Below the pieces are notes generated by a model. The model had not been told where the DNA came from and made no database searches. It saw nothing but the letters and a program-made list of their open reading frames with translations. A DNA stretch of 64,000 nt from Seohaeicola zhoushanensis (GTDB taxonomy: Bacteria > Pseudomonadota > Alphaproteobacteria > Rhodobacterales > Rhodobacteraceae), in the NCBI RefSeq assembly GCF_014656415.1, contig NZ_BNCJ01000004.1, positions 124,001 through 188,000 of the forward strand. Direction: 5' to 3'. How positions within the stretch are numbered: the first letter of the stretch is position 1; the number at the start of each line of letters is the position of its first letter. Below are positions 8,990-17,974 of the stretch, piece after piece. The position numbers and the translations under genes were made by a program.

Positions 8990-10633
8990 TCAGACCAGCC
9001 GGCTGGCTTCCTTCGCCGCGCGGATGAAATCGGCGAAGAGCGGGTGCGGTGCGAAGGGTTTCGACTTCAGCTCGGGGTGGAACTGCACGCCGATGAACCA
9101 GGGGTGGTTCGGGATCTCGACGATCTCGGGCAGGCGGCCGTCGGGGGACATGCCCGAGAAGCTGAGACCGCAGGTCTCCAGCTTGTCGCGATACTGGATG
9201 TCGACCTCGTAACGGTGGCGGTGGCGTTCGTCGATGGCGGTGGAGCCATAGATCTCGGCCACCTTCGAGCCTTCCCTGAGCACCGCGTCATAGGCGCCCA
9301 GGCGCATGGTGCCGCCCTTGGCGTCGCCGACCTTGCGCTCGACCTTCTGGTTGCCCTGCACCCATTCCTTGAGGTGGTAGACCACCGGGGTGAAGCGCTT
9401 CTTGCCGGCCTCGTGGTCGAATTCCTCGGAGCCGGCATCCTTGAGGCCGGCGAGGTTGCGGGCGGCCTCGATCACCGCCATCTGCATTCCGAGGCAGATG
9501 CCGAGATAGGGCACGCCCTTCTCGCGGGCGAATTGCGCGGCCTTGATCTTGCCTTCGGTGCCGCGTTCGCCAAAGCCGCCGGGCACCAGGATCGCGTGGA
9601 AACGCTGGAGGTGCGGGGCCGGGTCCTCGCGTTCGAAGATCTCGGCGTCGATCCATTCGGCCTTGACGCGGGTGCGGTTGGCCATGCCGCCGTGGGTCAG
9701 CGCCTCGGCGATGGATTTGTAGGCGTCTTCGAGCTGGGTGTATTTCCCGACGATGGCGATGCGGACCTCGCCCTCGGCGTTGGTCATGCGGTCCATGACG
9801 TCGGTCCAGCGGTCCAGGTTCGGACGCGGCGCCGGCGAGATGCCGAAAGCGTCGAGTACGGCCTGGTCGAGGCCCTCGCGGTGATAGGCCAGCGGCGCCT
9901 CGTAGATGGTCTTGAGGTCATAGGCGGCGATCACCGCCGATTTGCGGACGTTGCAGAAGAGCGCGATCTTCTCGCGTTCCTTGTCCGGGATCGGCTGTTC
10001 GGAGCGCAGCAGCAGGATGTCGGGGGCCAGGCCGATGCTTTGCAGTTCCTTGACCGAGTGCTGGGTCGGCTTGGTCTTCAGCTCGCCCGAGGCGGCGAGG
10101 TAGGGCAGCAGCGTCAGGTGCATCAGCAGGCATTCGCCGCGCGGACGCTCGTGGATGAACTGGCGGATCGCCTCGAAGAAGGGCAGGCCCTCGATATCGC
10201 CGACGGTGCCGCCGATCTCGCAGAGCATGAAGTCGACCTCGTCCTCGCCGATGCGGATGAAGTCCTTGATCTCGTTGGTGACGTGCGGGATCACCTGGAT
10301 GGTCTTGCCGAGGTAGTCGCCGCGGCGCTCCTTTTCGAGCACGTTGGAATAAATCCGGCCCGAGGAAATGGAATCGGTCATCCGCGCCGCGACGCCGGTG
10401 AAGCGTTCGTAATGGCCGAGGTCGAGGTCGGTCTCGGCGCCGTCATCGGTGACGAAGACCTCGCCGTGCTCGAAGGGGCTCATCGTGCCGGGGTCGACGT
10501 TCAGGTAGGGGTCGAGCTTGCGCAGCCGCACCGAATAGCCGCGCGCCTGGAGCAATGCGCCGAGCGCGGCCGATGCCAGCCCCTTGCCGAGTGAGGAGAC
10601 GACGCCGCCGGTAATGAAGATGAAACGCGCCAT
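8990..10633 (-). CDS. pyrG: CTP synthase
   Basis: Cytoplasmic enzyme that aminates UTP to CTP with glutamine. The 547-residue length is normal for the family. The N-terminal synthetase domain opens with [18 protein letters not shown], an ATP-binding P-loop-like motif, and continues with [15 protein letters not shown]. The C-terminal class I glutamine amidotransferase domain carries the nucleophile cysteine in LGICLGMQ near residue 380 and the catalytic H-x-E in VQFHPEL. An upstream in-frame ATG at 10714 adds unlike sequence and is rejected. secG lies upstream on the same strand with a 169-base gap. Confidence 0.97.
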   Translation of the reverse strand: MARFIFITGGVVSSLGKGLASAALGALLQARGYSVRLRKLDPYLNVDPGTMSPFEHGEVFVTDDGAETDLDLGHYERFTGVAARMTDSISSGRIYSNVLEKERRGDYLGKTIQVIPHVTNEIKDFIRIGEDEVDFMLCEIGGTVGDIEGLPFFEAIRQFIHERPRGECLLMHLTLLPYLAASGELKTKPTQHSVKELQSIGLAPDILLLRSEQPIPDKEREKIALFCNVRKSAVIAAYDLKTIYEAPLAYHREGLDQAVLDAFGISPAPRPNLDRWTDVMDRMTNAEGEVRIAIVGKYTQLEDAYKSIAEALTHGGMANRTRVKAEWIDAEIFEREDPAPHLQRFHAILVPGGFGERGTEGKIKAAQFAREKGVPYLGICLGMQMAVIEAARNLAGLKDAGSEEFDHEAGKKRFTPVVYHLKEWVQGNQKVERKVGDAKGGTMRLGAYDAVLREGSKVAEIYGSTAIDERHRHRYEVDIQYRDKLETCGLSFSGMSPDGRLPEIVEIPNHPWFIGVQFHPELKSKPFAPHPLFADFIRAAKEASRLV

Positions 10634-10747
10634 TGGTGTCGCTGCCCCCGTGATTGGCCGAAAACCTGTATGTCCAAGGCTTTCGAAAAAACCCTGCATC
10701 ACGGGAGTCCACATATAAGGGATTCGCGCGACAAGGGCAAGACGACC

Positions 10748-10762
10748 GCAACATGATGTTGC
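10748..10762. promoter_or_regulatory. 15-base palindrome upstream of pyrG
   Basis: A perfect inverted repeat GCAACAT-G-ATGTTGC lies in the pyrG-secG gap, about 115 bases before the pyrG start. It could be an operator or the stem of an mRNA hairpin. No known site was matched. Confidence 0.3.
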
Positions 10763-10802
10763 AGCTATTTGTATTCGATCAAGGTATTGTGGCCTTGCGG
10801 CC

Positions 10803-11162
10803 TCAGTCGGCCTTGGGCACCAGCGGCGCGTTATCGGTCGAGGAGGGCGGCAAAAGGTCAGTGCCGGCAGGCACTTGCACCGGATCCGCCGGCGCGTTTG
10901 CCGGGGCCGGGCCGAGGCGGTCGAGCACCGAGGTGCCGGCCGATTTCTCTGCCGCGATGATGGTCAGGGCCAGCGAGGTGCAGATGAAGCCGATGGCCAG
11001 GAACCAGGTCAGCTTGCCCAGGGCCGTTGCGGCCGCACGTCCGCTCATCACGCCGCCGCCGCCGCCCATGCCGAGGCCACCCCCTTCGGACCGCTGAAGC
11101 AGCACGATGGCGATCAGCCCGAAGGCCAGGATCAGGTGGATGATGAGTACGACGTTTTCCAT
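10803..11162 (-). CDS. secG: Preprotein translocase subunit SecG
   Basis: Small inner-membrane subunit of the SecYEG channel, 119 residues. Two membrane segments are visible: residues 1-20 ([20 protein letters not shown]) and about 52-73 ([19 protein letters not shown]), separated by the diagnostic [17 protein letters not shown] loop. The alanine/proline-rich C-terminal tail is long, as in other Alphaproteobacteria. The start at 11162 puts the first membrane helix at the N-terminus; an upstream ATG at 11276 would overlap the divergent nthA start. It lies head to tail before pyrG, a common alphaproteobacterial order. Confidence 0.93.
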   Translation of the reverse strand: MENVVLIIHLILAFGLIAIVLLQRSEGGGLGMGGGGGVMSGRAAATALGKLTWFLAIGFICTSLALTIIAAEKSAGTSVLDRLGPAPANAPADPVQVPAGTDLLPPSSTDNAPLVPKAD

Positions 11163-11274
11163 ACCGAATTGTCCTCGGGCGGCTGACGGGGGGTATCTAT
11201 GCAAGTTCGCCGGCCGGGGCAAGGCATCAGTTTGCCACTGGACAAGACAATGAGCGCAGGCGCAGTCTTCCGCC

Positions 11275-11892
11275 ATGCCCCACGATCATCACGACGACCA
11301 CCCGCATTCGCTTCTGCCCTCCGATCCGGCACTTCGGGTCAAGGCGCTGGAAACCATCCTGACCCGCAAGGGCCTGGTCGATCCGGCCGCGCTGGACGCG
11401 ATCATCGACACCTACGAGAACCGCATCGGCCCGAAGAACGGCGCCGAGGTGGTGGCCCGTGCCTGGAGCGACGAGGGGTTCCGCGCCGCGCTGCTGTCCG
11501 ACGCGACGGCAACCGTGCGCGAGCTGGGCTATTACGGGCGGCAGGGCGAGCACATGGTCGCCGTCGAGAACACGCCCGAGACGCATAACATGGTCGTCTG
11601 CACGCTGTGCTCCTGCTATCCGTGGCCGCTGCTGGGCATTCCGCCGGCCTGGTACAAATCCGACGGCTACCGCGCGCGCGCCGTGCGCGAGCCGCGCCGG
11701 GTGCTGGCCGAATTCGGCGTGCGCCTGCCGGAAGAGATGGCGATCCGGGTCTGGGATTCGACAGCCGAGGTCCGCTACCTGGTGATTCCGATGCGCCCCG
11801 AAGGCACCGAAGGCATGGACCGCGAGGCGCTGGCGCAGCTGGTGACGCGCAACAGCATGATTGGTACCGGCCTGGCAAAGGTGCCGGCATGA
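11275..11892 (+). CDS. nthA: Nitrile hydratase alpha subunit, cobalt type
   Basis: Alpha subunit of nitrile hydratase, which hydrates nitriles to amides. The metal-binding claw C-T-L-C-S-C is at residues 109-114; threonine at the third position marks the cobalt type, while iron enzymes have serine. The second and third claw cysteines are the ones oxidised in mature enzymes of this family. The length (205 residues) is normal. The beta subunit gene overlaps by 4 nt (ATGA). A histidine-rich start ([12 protein letters not shown]) is notable. No clear ribosome binding site precedes the ATG. Confidence 0.93.
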   Translation: MPHDHHDDHPHSLLPSDPALRVKALETILTRKGLVDPAALDAIIDTYENRIGPKNGAEVVARAWSDEGFRAALLSDATATVRELGYYGRQGEHMVAVENTPETHNMVVCTLCSCYPWPLLGIPPAWYKSDGYRARAVREPRRVLAEFGVRLPEEMAIRVWDSTAEVRYLVIPMRPEGTEGMDREALAQLVTRNSMIGTGLAKVPA

Positions 11893-12566
11893 CCCGCGCG
11901 CATGACATGGGCGGGCGCTATGGCTATGGCGCGATCCACCCCGATGGCGAGGACGAGCCGGTCTTCCACGAGGACTGGCACGCCCGCGCCGCCGCGCTGA
12001 CGCTGGCCGCCGGGGCGCTGGGGCAGTGGAACATCGACATGTCGCGCCACACGCGCGAATGCCTGTCGGTGCGCGACTATTCGAGCTTCAGCTACTACGA
12101 GAAATGGATCGCCGCGCTGGCCGACCTGCTGGTCGAGACCTCGGTGCTGACGACCGACGAGCTGAAGGGCGAGGCCGCCGAGGGGCGCCATGCATTGTCC
12201 TACAGCGCGCTGCGCGCCGAGGCGGTGCCCGAGGTGCTGGCCAAGGGCAGCCCCTATACAAGGCCGGGACGGGTTGCGCCGCATTTCACCGAAGGGCAGG
12301 CGGTGCGGCTGCGCCGTCACCCCGAGAACACCCATGTCGAGGGCGGCCACACGCGGCTGCCGGCCTATGCGGCCGGGGCGCGGGGGCGTATCCTGCGGTT
12401 GCACGGCATCCACGTGCTGCCCGACACCAGCGCCCACGGGCTGGGTGACCAGGCCGAACCGCTCTACGCGGTGGCGATCCCGGCGGTCGAACTCTGGCAG
12501 ATGCCCGAGCATCCGAACGACGAGGTGGTGCTGGACCTCTGGCAGAGCTACCTGGAGCCGGCATGA
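11889..12566 (+). CDS. nthB: Nitrile hydratase beta subunit
   Basis: Beta subunit of the cobalt-type nitrile hydratase, 225 residues, normal length. It opens with the family pattern H-D-M-G-G-R-x-G-Y-G, has the [11 protein letters not shown] and [14 protein letters not shown] regions, and a C-terminal SH3-like barrel with F-x-E-G-Q-A-V-R-L-R (residues about 135-144) and [15 protein letters not shown]. Both gene ends overlap neighbours by 4 nt (ATGA), so alpha, beta and accessory proteins are translationally coupled. Confidence 0.92.
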   Translation: MTRAHDMGGRYGYGAIHPDGEDEPVFHEDWHARAAALTLAAGALGQWNIDMSRHTRECLSVRDYSSFSYYEKWIAALADLLVETSVLTTDELKGEAAEGRHALSYSALRAEAVPEVLAKGSPYTRPGRVAPHFTEGQAVRLRRHPENTHVEGGHTRLPAYAAGARGRILRLHGIHVLPDTSAHGLGDQAEPLYAVAIPAVELWQMPEHPNDEVVLDLWQSYLEPA

Positions 12567-12877
12567 CGCGCCCTGAACCGGTATTCGCCGAGCCCTGGCA
12601 CGCCCAGCTGTTCGCGCTGACGGTGCATCTGAACGAATCCGGGCAGCTCGACTGGCCCGACTGGGCCGCGCGCTTTGGCGCGACGCTGGCCCGGCACGGG
12701 CTGGCGCGCGATCTCGACGGCGGCGACGATTACTTCAACGCCTGGCTGGAGACGCTGGAGACCTTCCTCGCCGAAAACGGCGCGGCCGATCCCGCCGAGG
12801 CCGCCCGGGTGAAGCACGCCTGGGAGCACGCCTATCTCGAAACGCCGCACGGGCAGCCGGTGCATCTGCGCGACTAA
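12563..12877 (+). CDS. Nitrile hydratase accessory (activator) protein
   Basis: A 104-residue protein of the nitrile hydratase accessory family, related to the beta-subunit N-terminal region and to the P14K-type maturation factors that insert cobalt by subunit swapping. The matching segments are F-A-E-P-W-H-A-Q-L-F-A-L-T-V and YFNAWLETLETFLAENG. It overlaps nthB by 4 nt and ends 4 bases inside the convergent phosphatase-like gene. No amidase gene follows, so amide breakdown must be encoded elsewhere. Confidence 0.87.
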   Translation: MTRPEPVFAEPWHAQLFALTVHLNESGQLDWPDWAARFGATLARHGLARDLDGGDDYFNAWLETLETFLAENGAADPAEAARVKHAWEHAYLETPHGQPVHLRD

Positions 12878-13461
12878 AGGCGGGTGCCCAGCGTCTCCAT
12901 CGGCGCCCAAGGGGCAAGCGGCGCCGACCACCCGGTGAAGGCGAACCAGTTGCCACCACCCGCCGGCTGGTCGTGCCGGCGCGAGATCGGCAGCTCCGCC
13001 AGCGCGCTGTAGAGCAGGGTGCCGACGGCTCCATGCCCGACGATCAGCCCGTCGCCTTCGGGGAAGTCCGACAGGCAGGCACGCACCTCGCCGCAGATCC
13101 GGCGCTGGGCCGCGGCGGCGGTTTCCCAGCCGCGGACGCTGGTCTCGGGATTTGCGAAGAAGGTGTCGGCAACCGTCTCGAACTCGGCCGGCGGCAGGAA
13201 GCCGGTGGCGCTGCGGTCGTTCTCGTGCATGGCCGCGCGGATGATCGGCGTCAGCCCGAGTGCGCGGGCCAGCGGGTCGGCGGTCTCGATGGCCTTGGTC
13301 TCGGCGCTGCTGACGATCCAGGCGGTGCCCACCAGCCGGCCCGAGGCCGCCAGCGCCGCGACCCGCGCCTGCCCTGTGGGGTTCAGCGACCAGCGCTCGA
13401 CCGGCTTCGCCGCATCGACGATCACCTGCGGATGCGACAGGTAGACCACGCGGCGGGCCAT
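12874..13461 (-). CDS. Histidine-phosphatase-superfamily-like protein with altered RHG motif
   Basis: A 195-residue protein of the histidine phosphatase (phosphoglycerate-mutase-like) fold. The C-terminal half has the second catalytic histidine context LIVGHGAVGTLL and the E-N-D-R-S segment common in this clan. The N-terminal motif that normally reads R-H-G reads S-H-P-Q (MARRVVYLSHPQ), so the catalytic histidine may be kept but its arginine partner is missing. The start at 13461 gives a standard beginning; the much longer open frame upstream runs antisense through other genes. Activity is uncertain. Confidence 0.78.
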   Translation of the reverse strand: MARRVVYLSHPQVIVDAAKPVERWSLNPTGQARVAALAASGRLVGTAWIVSSAETKAIETADPLARALGLTPIIRAAMHENDRSATGFLPPAEFETVADTFFANPETSVRGWETAAAAQRRICGEVRACLSDFPEGDGLIVGHGAVGTLLYSALAELPISRRHDQPAGGGNWFAFTGWSAPLAPWAPMETLGTRL

Positions 13462-13469
13462 GGCGCGGC

Positions 13470-13757
13470 TCAGTCCTCGCGGTCGAGGAAGGGTTCGACG
13501 ATCTCGCGGGTCTCGGCCGAGGGCACCACGGGCACGATCTCGAAGGTCACGCCGTGGTCGCGCCAGCTCAGCACCCAGTGCTGAAGCAGCCGCAGGTCGT
13601 CGCATTCCATCAGCTGGAAGCAGCGCGCGAAGTTGGGTTCGATCCAGCTGCCGTGATAGGCCAGCCCCTCGGGCAGGGCCCGCCCGGCGGACCGCAGCCG
13701 CCGGTAGACCGGGATCATGTCGTTCTTGTCGAAATGTTCGATGACCATGAACATCAT
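13470..13757 (-). CDS. DUF3303-like small protein
   Basis: A 95-residue protein of the DUF3303 type, an alpha-beta barrel-like fold with M-V-I-E-H-F at the start and W-I-E-P-N-F-A-R-C-F-Q-L-M-E in the middle, characteristic of this family. A CGGAGG ribosome binding site lies 7 bases before the ATG at 13757; a second ATG follows immediately. It is 8 bases from the phosphatase-like gene and 14 bases from the SDR gene, so the three probably form one operon. Function unknown. Confidence 0.82.
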   Translation of the reverse strand: MMFMVIEHFDKNDMIPVYRRLRSAGRALPEGLAYHGSWIEPNFARCFQLMECDDLRLLQHWVLSWRDHGVTFEIVPVVPSAETREIVEPFLDRED

Positions 13758-13771
13758 GGCCGATCCTCCGT

Positions 13772-14554
13772 TCAGAACCGGAAATAGCCGCCGTCGATCT
13801 GCAGCAGCTGCCCGGTGTGATAGGCCGAGGCATCGCTCATCAGGTAGACCGCGATGCCGCCGAAATCGGTCGGCTCGCCCCAGCGGCGCACGGGGATGCG
13901 CGCGCCGGCGGCCTGGGCGAACTTCGCGTTGTCGCGGGCGGTTTCGGTCATGTCGGTGGCGATCCAGCCGGGCAGGATGGCATTGGCGGTGATGCCGTAG
14001 CGCGCGAATTCCACCGCCAGCGCATAGGTCATCGCGTTCAGCGCGCCCTTGGAGGCGGCGTAATGTTCGTTGCGCGCCGCGCCCGAGACCGAGGCCAGGG
14101 ACGAGACGCAGGCCAGCCGGCCGCCGGGGTCGCCGGCCTCGGCGCGGGCGACCATGTGGCGCAGCACCGCCTGGTAGGTGTGATAGACCCCGTCGAGGTT
14201 GACCGAGAGCACGCGGCGCCATTCCTCGGGGGTGATGTCGAGGAAGGAGCGTTCGCCCCGGCCCGAGACGCCGGCATTGGCGAAGCAGCCGTCCACGCGG
14301 CCGAAACGGTCGAGCGTCGCGGCCATGCTCGCCTCGACCGCCGCGCGGTCGGAGACGTCGCAGACAAAGGCCTCGGCCTCGCCGCCATGGGCGCGGAGCC
14401 TGTCAAGCGCGCGGGCGTTCTTCTCGGCATTGGTGCCCCAGATCGCCACTGAAGCGCCGGCCGCCGCCATGGCTTCGGCCATGCCGAGGCCGATGCCGCC
14501 GTTGCCGCCGGTCACCAGCGCCACCTTGCCGCTCAGGTCGAACGGGTTTGCCAT
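13772..14554 (-). CDS. Short-chain dehydrogenase/reductase (SDR)
   Basis: Classical NAD(P)-dependent SDR of 260 residues. The Rossmann glycine motif TGGNGGIG is at about residues 16-23, the NAG motif follows in FANAGVSG, the catalytic serine is in CVSSLAS and the Y-x-x-x-K in YAASKGA. The C-terminal IDGGYF ending is typical of the glucose-1-dehydrogenase-like group. It follows the flavin monooxygenase gene with a 13-base gap on the same strand. Substrate unknown. Confidence 0.9.
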   Translation of the reverse strand: MANPFDLSGKVALVTGGNGGIGLGMAEAMAAAGASVAIWGTNAEKNARALDRLRAHGGEAEAFVCDVSDRAAVEASMAATLDRFGRVDGCFANAGVSGRGERSFLDITPEEWRRVLSVNLDGVYHTYQAVLRHMVARAEAGDPGGRLACVSSLASVSGAARNEHYAASKGALNAMTYALAVEFARYGITANAILPGWIATDMTETARDNAKFAQAAGARIPVRRWGEPTDFGGIAVYLMSDASAYHTGQLLQIDGGYFRF

Positions 14555-14567
14555 AGGTCTTCCTCCC

Positions 14568-15575
14568 TCACTCCGCGGCCTGGGCGCGGTTCATCTCTGC
14601 CATCGCCGTCGCCGCTATGGCGACCGAGGCCTTGCGGGCGGCGTGGTCGTGGATCTGGCTGTTGAAGATGATCTCCTCGGGCGCGAAGCGGGCGCAGAGC
14701 TGCTCCAGCCCGGCGCGCACGCTCTCCTTCGGGCCCGTGACCGAGACGGACAGCGCCTGGTTCACCATCCGCAGCATGGCCGGGTCGACATGGGCCGCGA
14801 TGTCATCGACCGGGCGCGGCAGCGGCCCCGGCTGACCGGTGCGCAGCCGCACGAAGCCCAGCTGCATCGAGGACTTGAGCCGTGCCGCCTCGGCCTCGGT
14901 CTCGGCGCCGAAGACGTTGACGGCAAGGATGAAATAGGGCGCATCCAGCACCGCCGAGGGGCGGAAGTGGTCGCGGTAGATATCCACCGCCTGCGCCAGC
15001 GCCTGCGGCGCGAAATGCGAGGCGAAGGCATAGGGCAGCCCCAGCTGCGCGGCGAGTTCGGCGCCATAGAGCGACGAGCCGAGGATGTAGAGCGGCACCT
15101 TGGTGCCGGTGCCCGGCACCGCGCGGATCCGTTGTTCCGGGGTGGGGTCGCCAAGATAGCCCATCAGCTCGACCACGTCGCGCGGGAAGTTGTCCTCCTG
15201 CGTCATGTTGCGCCGCAGCGCCCAGGCGGTGGCCCCATCGGTGCCCGGCGCGCGGCCCAGCCCCAGGTCGATGCGGCCGGGGTACAGCGTGGCGAGCGTG
15301 CCGAACTGCTCGGCGATGACCAGCGGCGCGTGGTTGGGCAGCATGATCCCGCCCGAACCGACGCGGATCGTCTTGGTCGCCCCGGCGACATGGCCGATCA
15401 CCACCGAGGTGGCCGAGCTGGCGATGCCGGGCATGTTGTGATGCTCGGCCAGCCAGTAGCGGGTGAAGCCCAGGCTCTCGGCATGGCGGGCAAGGTCGAC
15501 CGTATTGGCAAGCGACTGGGCCGCGCTGCCGCCCTCGCAGATCGGCGAGAGGTCGAGAAGGGAATGGCGGATCAT
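14568..15575 (-). CDS. LLM-class flavin-dependent oxidoreductase
   Basis: Luciferase-like monooxygenase of 335 residues, an FMN/F420-type TIM barrel. Family segments are [23 protein letters not shown] near residues 30-52, [12 protein letters not shown], the [10 protein letters not shown] loop and a central [28 protein letters not shown]. The start at 15575 gives the usual [15 protein letters not shown]; a longer frame from 15683 extends into the promoter region. It is the first gene of the minus-strand group ending with the phosphatase-like gene, and lies divergent to the dehydrogenase gene at 15797. Substrate unknown. Confidence 0.88.
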   Translation of the reverse strand: MIRHSLLDLSPICEGGSAAQSLANTVDLARHAESLGFTRYWLAEHHNMPGIASSATSVVIGHVAGATKTIRVGSGGIMLPNHAPLVIAEQFGTLATLYPGRIDLGLGRAPGTDGATAWALRRNMTQEDNFPRDVVELMGYLGDPTPEQRIRAVPGTGTKVPLYILGSSLYGAELAAQLGLPYAFASHFAPQALAQAVDIYRDHFRPSAVLDAPYFILAVNVFGAETEAEAARLKSSMQLGFVRLRTGQPGPLPRPVDDIAAHVDPAMLRMVNQALSVSVTGPKESVRAGLEQLCARFAPEEIIFNSQIHDHAARKASVAIAATAMAEMNRAQAAE

Positions 15576-15796
15576 GGCAACTCTCCCGTGATGCGGCGCC
15601 AGCCTAGCAGGCTGGCCGGCAGGGGAAAGGGGGCTCGGCGCCCGCCCGTGCGGCGCAAATTTCTCCGACGAGAAATTTGCCAAGAATTTCCCGGAAATTC
15701 TTGGTGCCCCGGCGGCGGCGGTGCGCCCGGCTTTTGCTCTGGCAATTGCCGGGGCGATTTGTCACCAATGCGGCGCAGTTGAAGGAGGGCCACCGG

Positions 15797-17974
15797 ATGG
15801 ACCGCGCCGAAATCGTCGATGCCAACTTCCGCAGCCGGGTTGCCGCCAACGACCTGCCGGCGGGCGCCTCGCCGCGCGCGGGCTTGGCGGCCGAGGAGGC
15901 GGTGGCGCTCTACCGCGCGCAGGTGACCAGCCGCGCGCTCGACATCACCAGCCGGGCGATGCAGAAGGCTGGCAAGGGGTTCTATACCATCGGCTCCTCG
16001 GGGCACGAGGGCATGGCCGCCGTCGCCCATGCGCTGCGCCCCACCGACATGGCCTTCCTGCATTACCGCGACGCCGCCTTCCAGATCGCCCGTGCCGACC
16101 AGGTGCCGGGCCAGCAGATCGTCTGGGACATGCTGCTCTCCTTCGCCTGCTCGGCCGAGGACCCGATCTCGGGCGGGCGGCACAAGGTGCTGGGCTCGGC
16201 CGCGCTGAACATCCCGCCGCAGACCTCGACCATCGCCTCGCACCTGCCCAAGGCGGTGGGGGCGGCCTATTCCATCGGCGCGGCCCGCCGGCTCGCGCCC
16301 GAGCATCAGCGGCTCGATCCCGAGAGCATCGTGATGTGCTCCTTCGGCGATGCCTCGGCCAACCATTCCACCGCCCAGGGCGCGATCAACACCGCCGGCT
16401 GGACCTCGGTGCAGTCGATCCCGCTGCCGCTGCTCTTCGTCTGCGAGGACAACGGCATCGGCATCTCGACCAAGACCCCGCGCGGCTGGATCGAATCCTC
16501 GATGCGGGCGCGGCCCGGCATCCGCTATTTCAAGGCCGACGGTCTGGACATCTACGACACCTTCGCCGTCGCCCAGGAGGCCGCCGATTATGTCCGCCGC
16601 CGCCGCAAGCCGGCCTTCCTGCACCTGCGCACGGTGCGCCTCTACGGCCATGCCGGGGCCGATGTGCCGACCACCTATCTCAGCCGCGCCGAGGTCGAAG
16701 GCGACGAGGCCAACGACCCGCTGCTGCAATCGGTACGCCTGCTGCGCGACGCCGGGGCGCTGCAGCCGGCCGAGGCGCTGGCGATCTACGACGAGACCTG
16801 CGCCCGCGTCACCCGCGTCTCGGGCGAGGCCGTGAAACGTCCGCACCTGAAAACCGCCGCCGAGGTGATGGCGAGCCTGGTTCCGCCCAAACGCCCCTGC
16901 GCGCCGACCAACTTCCCCGGCCAGGAGGCGCGGGCCAGGGTCTTCGGCTCGGATCTCGCCGCGATGAAGGATCCGCAGCCGATGTCGCGCATCCTGAACT
17001 GGGCACTGACCGACCTGATGCTCGAACGCCCCGAGGTGGTGCTGATGGGCGAGGACGTCGGCCGCAAGGGCGGAGTCTATGGCGTGACCCAGAAGCTGAC
17101 CGCGCGCTTCGGCCCCGACCGGATGATCGACACGCTGCTCGACGAGCAGTCGATCCTGGGCCTGGCCATCGGCATGGGCCACAACGGCTTTGTCCCGCTG
17201 CCCGAGATCCAGTTCCTGGCGTATCTGCACAACGCCGAGGACCAGTTGCGCGGCGAGGCGGCGACGCTGCCGTTCTTTTCCCAGGGCCAGTTCACCAACC
17301 CGATGGTCGTTCGCATCGCGGGGCTCGGCTATCAGAAGGGCTTTGGCGGCCATTTCCACAACGACAACTCGCTGGCCGTGCTGCGCGATATTCCGGGGCT
17401 GATCCTGGCCTGCCCGTCGAACGGGGCGGACGCCGCCATGATGCTGCGCGAATGCGTGCGCCTCGCGCATGAGGAACAGCGGCTGGTGGTCTTCCTCGAA
17501 CCCATCGCGCTCTACCCGATGCGCGACCTGCTGGCCGACAAGGACGGCGGCTGGATGACGACCTATCCCGAGCCCGACCGCCGGATTCCCTTCGGCGAGG
17601 TCGGCGTGCATGGCGCCGGGCGCGAGCTGGCCATTGTCACCTATGCCAACGGCTACTACCTCTCGCGCCAGGCCGAGGGCGAGATCGGCGCCGATACCCG
17701 GATTATCGACCTGCGCTGGCTGGCGCCGCTGCCCGAAGAGGCGCTGCTGGCGGCGCTCGACGGGGTCAAGCGGGTGCTGGTGGTCGACGAATGCCGCCGC
17801 TCGGGCAACGTCTCCGAGGCGCTGATGACGCTGCTGGCCGAACGCACCGGCCTGCCCATCGCCCGCGTCACCGCCGAGGACAGCTTCATCGCCACCGGCC
17901 CGGCCTATGCCGCGCCGCTGCCCTCGCGCGCGGGGATCGTGGCCGCCGCGAAACGCCTGCTGGAGGTCAAGTGA
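15797..17974 (+). CDS. Fused alpha-beta 2-oxoacid dehydrogenase E1 component
   Basis: A 725-residue thiamine-diphosphate enzyme in which E1-alpha (about residues 1-390) and E1-beta (about 394-725) are one chain. The ThDP motif G-D-x(n)-N begins at residue 183 (GDASANHSTAQGAIN), and the alpha phosphorylation-loop region is GLDIYDTFAV. The beta half begins with L-N-W-A-L-T-D-L-M and has G-E-D-V-G and the F-A-D/FLAYLHNAEDQ region. It follows a GGAGGG ribosome site; a longer frame from 15677 is disfavoured. The gene overlaps the malonyltransferase-like gene by one base. No E2 or E3 gene is nearby. The substrate, likely a branched-chain-type 2-oxoacid, is inference. Confidence 0.87.
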   Translation: MDRAEIVDANFRSRVAANDLPAGASPRAGLAAEEAVALYRAQVTSRALDITSRAMQKAGKGFYTIGSSGHEGMAAVAHALRPTDMAFLHYRDAAFQIARADQVPGQQIVWDMLLSFACSAEDPISGGRHKVLGSAALNIPPQTSTIASHLPKAVGAAYSIGAARRLAPEHQRLDPESIVMCSFGDASANHSTAQGAINTAGWTSVQSIPLPLLFVCEDNGIGISTKTPRGWIESSMRARPGIRYFKADGLDIYDTFAVAQEAADYVRRRRKPAFLHLRTVRLYGHAGADVPTTYLSRAEVEGDEANDPLLQSVRLLRDAGALQPAEALAIYDETCARVTRVSGEAVKRPHLKTAAEVMASLVPPKRPCAPTNFPGQEARARVFGSDLAAMKDPQPMSRILNWALTDLMLERPEVVLMGEDVGRKGGVYGVTQKLTARFGPDRMIDTLLDEQSILGLAIGMGHNGFVPLPEIQFLAYLHNAEDQLRGEAATLPFFSQGQFTNPMVVRIAGLGYQKGFGGHFHNDNSLAVLRDIPGLILACPSNGADAAMMLRECVRLAHEEQRLVVFLEPIALYPMRDLLADKDGGWMTTYPEPDRRIPFGEVGVHGAGRELAIVTYANGYYLSRQAEGEIGADTRIIDLRWLAPLPEEALLAALDGVKRVLVVDECRRSGNVSEALMTLLAERTGLPIARVTAEDSFIATGPAYAAPLPSRAGIVAAAKRLLEVK

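Noticed and set aside
15572-17611. Long open frame on the minus strand (679 codons) opposite the E1 gene
   Set aside because: It is antisense to a clear thiamine-dependent dehydrogenase and shows only basic/proline-rich low-complexity sequence.
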